From an uncultured Oscillospiraceae bacterium (lineage in GTDB: Bacteria; Bacillota; Clostridia; Oscillospirales; Acutalibacteraceae), in contig CAUDRD010000064.1 of the NCBI GenBank assembly GCA_958451705.1, forward strand, positions 1-7,947: 7,947 nt of DNA. Direction: 5' to 3'. Shown here one piece after another: positions 6,496-7,947 of this stretch; positions within the stretch are counted from its first letter, which is position 1, and every line of letters begins with the position of its first letter. A model generated the notes under the pieces. That model worked only from the letters and a program-made list of their open reading frames with translations. It had not been told where the DNA came from and searched no databases. The position numbers were made by a program, and so were the translations under genes.

Positions 6496-6523
6496 TAAAA
6501 ATCCCCGTCCCAAAGGACGGGGA
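6496..6523 (-). terminator. Terminator hairpin between the phosphatase and MFS genes
   Basis: CCCCGTCC (6503-6510) and GGACGGGG (6515-6522) form an 8-bp GC-rich stem, plus a closing T-A pair, with a CAAA loop. On the minus strand it runs into TTTTT (6497-6501). It begins 5 nt after the phosphatase stop and ends about 30 nt before the MFS start, so it also lies within the MFS leader if that gene uses the promoter at 6532-6560. Confidence 0.88.
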
Positions 6524-6528
6524 CAGCA

Positions 6529-6993
6529 TTAAATATAATCTGCCTGAGAGAGAAAGTCAAGAAAACCTTCGCATCCTTTTTTAATATCACGCCATGTACT
6601 TTTAAAATCGCCGGTATACCACGGATCGCTTATATCTCCCGGCTCATCGGTAAAATAGAGCAGCTTTGAGATTTTGCTTTCCGGGTCTTCGGAAATAATA
6701 TATTTTATGTTTTCAATGTTGTAGCTGTCCATGGCGATAATAAAATCATATTTATCATAGTCGGACTCTTTAAGCTGAACGGCATATTTGCCGTCACATG
6801 AAATTCCATGCTCAGAGAGGATTTTTCTCGTGCCCCTGTGAACAGGCTCACCTAACGCTTCACGGCTTGTAGCGGCGGATTCAATATGAAATTTGTCTTT
6901 CAGCCCCCGTTTTTCAACCATATCTTTCAGCACAAACTCCGCCATGGGACTGCGGCAGATATTGCCGTGGCACACGAAAATTACATTTATCAT
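6529..6993 (-). CDS. Low-molecular-weight protein tyrosine phosphatase
   Basis: The product has 154 residues, full length for the LMW-PTP family, and is cytoplasmic with no signal peptide. The phosphate-binding P-loop CHGNICRS (8-15) near the N-terminus fits C-x5-R-S/T, with nucleophile Cys8 and Arg14. The general-acid Asp is Asp123 in DPWYTGDF (123-130), followed by the family's aromatic Tyr126. These are all the catalytic residues required, so it should be an active phosphatase on phosphotyrosine proteins or small phosphate esters; its partner is unknown and no tyrosine kinase is visible nearby. The ATG at 6993 has GAGGT 7 nt upstream. The 77-base gap to the DUF2971 gene holds no clear terminator and no convincing promoter, so co-transcription with DUF2971 is possible. 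The stop overlaps a promoter that likely serves the MFS gene. Confidence 0.94.
   Translation of the reverse strand: MINVIFVCHGNICRSPMAEFVLKDMVEKRGLKDKFHIESAATSREALGEPVHRGTRKILSEHGISCDGKYAVQLKESDYDKYDFIIAMDSYNIENIKYIISEDPESKISKLLYFTDEPGDISDPWYTGDFKSTWRDIKKGCEGFLDFLSQADYI
6532..6560 (-). promoter_or_regulatory. Promoter for the MFS gene inside the phosphatase 3' end
   Basis: On the minus strand, TTGACT (6555-6560, five of six -35 bases), a 17-nt spacer and TATATT (6532-6537, five of six -10 bases) form a good sigma-A promoter. The -10 hexamer is the last two sense codons of the phosphatase gene. Transcription would start near 6525, just before the terminator hairpin. Confidence 0.6.
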
Positions 6994-7070
6994 GCATTAT
7001 ACCTCATTATAAGTCTTTATATATCTACTATTTTTATATGATTTGTGTAAGTTAAGATCTGCTGACAAAA

Positions 7071-7947
7071 TTATTTAAGTGCATATATCTGAGATTGTCC
7101 GTCAAAGGGTATGCCTTTTTGCTGACAAATATCTCGGATAATATCCACATACCACATCGGAGCCTTAGGATGCACCATTACGCCTTCCAAATATTCCGAT
7201 ATATCTCCCGCATCTTTAATTATAATATTATCGGCATCCTTCTTTTCATCCTTAATTTTATTTTTCCTTACGGCACAAATTTCATCGGTCAAGCAGTCGA
7301 TGATTTCTTCGTCACTTTTATCCGTTATATTTTTACCCTCTATGTTAATATTAATTTTTGTGGCACAGGCTGAAATTTCTTCCCGACTGTAAAGAGTATC
7401 ATCAGCTATCAGCAGTCTGTATTCTTTCTCATGCTTAAACACGGATCTCTTATGTAAATATGTTTCATAGGCAGACAGACTATTCTTCATTTGACCGATT
7501 TGCTGCTCAACTACAGATTTTTTACTTAAGTCATAGGTTACTTTTTTCAGATAAACGTTAAATTTATCCCTTTCTGAAAAAATCGTTTCAGCATGACGGA
7601 GCAATTTGTCTTCTCGAGTTCGTATTCTTATAGCTCTGTTTCCGTAGGAATAGCATCTCCACATGGCATCCGTTTCTTTATGTCCTGACCAGCACTGTGC
7701 ATAGGTATACCATTTGCTGTGCCATATTTTAAAATAATTATCCGCAATAGCATAATAATTTTTCGGGCAAAAATGATAATACATTTCGCTTACTATATAT
7801 CGGACATCTTCCCGCGACTCCATACGGGAAAATAAATATCCTTCATATTTATCATCCCAGACACACGGACGCACAAATCTATCCTTATTATTTACGGCAA
7901 GATTCACAAAATCTTCAAAACTTATATATCTGTACAGACGTTTACTC
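7071..7947 (-). CDS. DUF2971 family protein (partial, N-terminus off the right edge)
   Basis: The frame is open to the right edge: 13 codons before the GTG at 7907 continue the family's N-terminus (KRLYRYISFEDF), so that GTG is an internal valine and the true start lies outside. In the 291 visible residues, DUF2971 marks appear in order: LYRYISFE (4-11), VWDDKYEG (29-36), CWSGHKETDAMWRCY (85-99), KRSVFKHEKEYRLL (166-179) and a C-terminal segment EGVMVHPKAP with QSQIYALK at the end. DUF2971 is a widespread family of cytoplasmic proteins with no established biochemical role; the conserved W, H, E and Y residues suggest a folded enzyme-like core but do not name a reaction. A charged lysine-rich insertion lies between about 205 and 245. 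No signal peptide is seen in the visible part. It precedes the phosphatase gene by 77 bases on the same strand. Confidence 0.85.
   Translation of the reverse strand, partial: SKRLYRYISFEDFVNLAVNNKDRFVRPCVWDDKYEGYLFSRMESREDVRYIVSEMYYHFCPKNYYAIADNYFKIWHSKWYTYAQCWSGHKETDAMWRCYSYGNRAIRIRTREDKLLRHAETIFSERDKFNVYLKKVTYDLSKKSVVEQQIGQMKNSLSAYETYLHKRSVFKHEKEYRLLIADDTLYSREEISACATKININIEGKNITDKSDEEIIDCLTDEICAVRKNKIKDEKKDADNIIIKDAGDISEYLEGVMVHPKAPMWYVDIIRDICQQKGIPFDGQSQIYALK

Noticed and set aside
6994..7070. TATAAT-like strings before the phosphatase gene (two copies near the ribosome site)
   Set aside because: They sit within about 20 bases of the ATG, lack -35 partners at proper spacing, and are expected by chance in such AT-rich sequence.

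Overview
The window looks like chromosome from a low-to-moderate GC Gram-positive anaerobe, most likely a gut-type member of the Clostridia. The evidence is strong AGGAGG/GAGG ribosome binding sites, TATAAT and extended TGnTATAAT promoters, short lipoprotein signal peptides, compact U-tract terminators, and the families present (an ECF-type S-component with a DUF4430 protein, DUF4097 and small orphan lipoproteins). This placement is inference; no rRNA or marker gene is present.

Layout. Positions 1-691 (minus strand) hold a two-gene unit: a membrane-anchored DUF4430 protein followed, with a 1-nt overlap, by an ECF-type S-component-like membrane protein that runs off the left edge. A divergent intergenic region (692-888) carries promoters for both directions. 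Positions 889-3373 (plus) hold a tight two-gene operon: a YjjU-type patatin-like phospholipase and a YtcJ-type metal-dependent amidohydrolase, closed by a strong terminator at 3380-3416. Everything to the right is on the minus strand. A DUF4097 lipoprotein (3658-4521) and a small orphan lipoprotein (4665-5090) each have their own promoter and terminator. An MFS transporter of the fucose-permease-like type follows (5265-6467), then a low-molecular-weight protein tyrosine phosphatase (6529-6993), and a DUF2971 protein (7071 to the right edge) that lacks its N-terminus because the window ends.

How the genes work together. The DUF4430/S-component pair is plausibly an uptake module. The patatin/amidohydrolase pair is co-transcribed, but no shared substrate can be read from the sequence. 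The two lipoproteins are neighbouring, independently transcribed envelope proteins. The phosphatase and the MFS gene are separated by a terminator hairpin, but a good promoter for the MFS gene lies inside the last codons of the phosphatase gene, so the hairpin may serve both as terminator and as the 5' stem-loop of the MFS message.

Four gene starts were set from ribosome binding sites rather than from the longest open frame (691, 1769, 4521, 5090). The DUF2971 frame is open to the edge rather than starting at a GTG at 7907. I see no RNA genes, CRISPR arrays, insertion sequences or phage genes. The region reads as ordinary core/accessory chromosome with some regulatory oddities rather than a clear new system.
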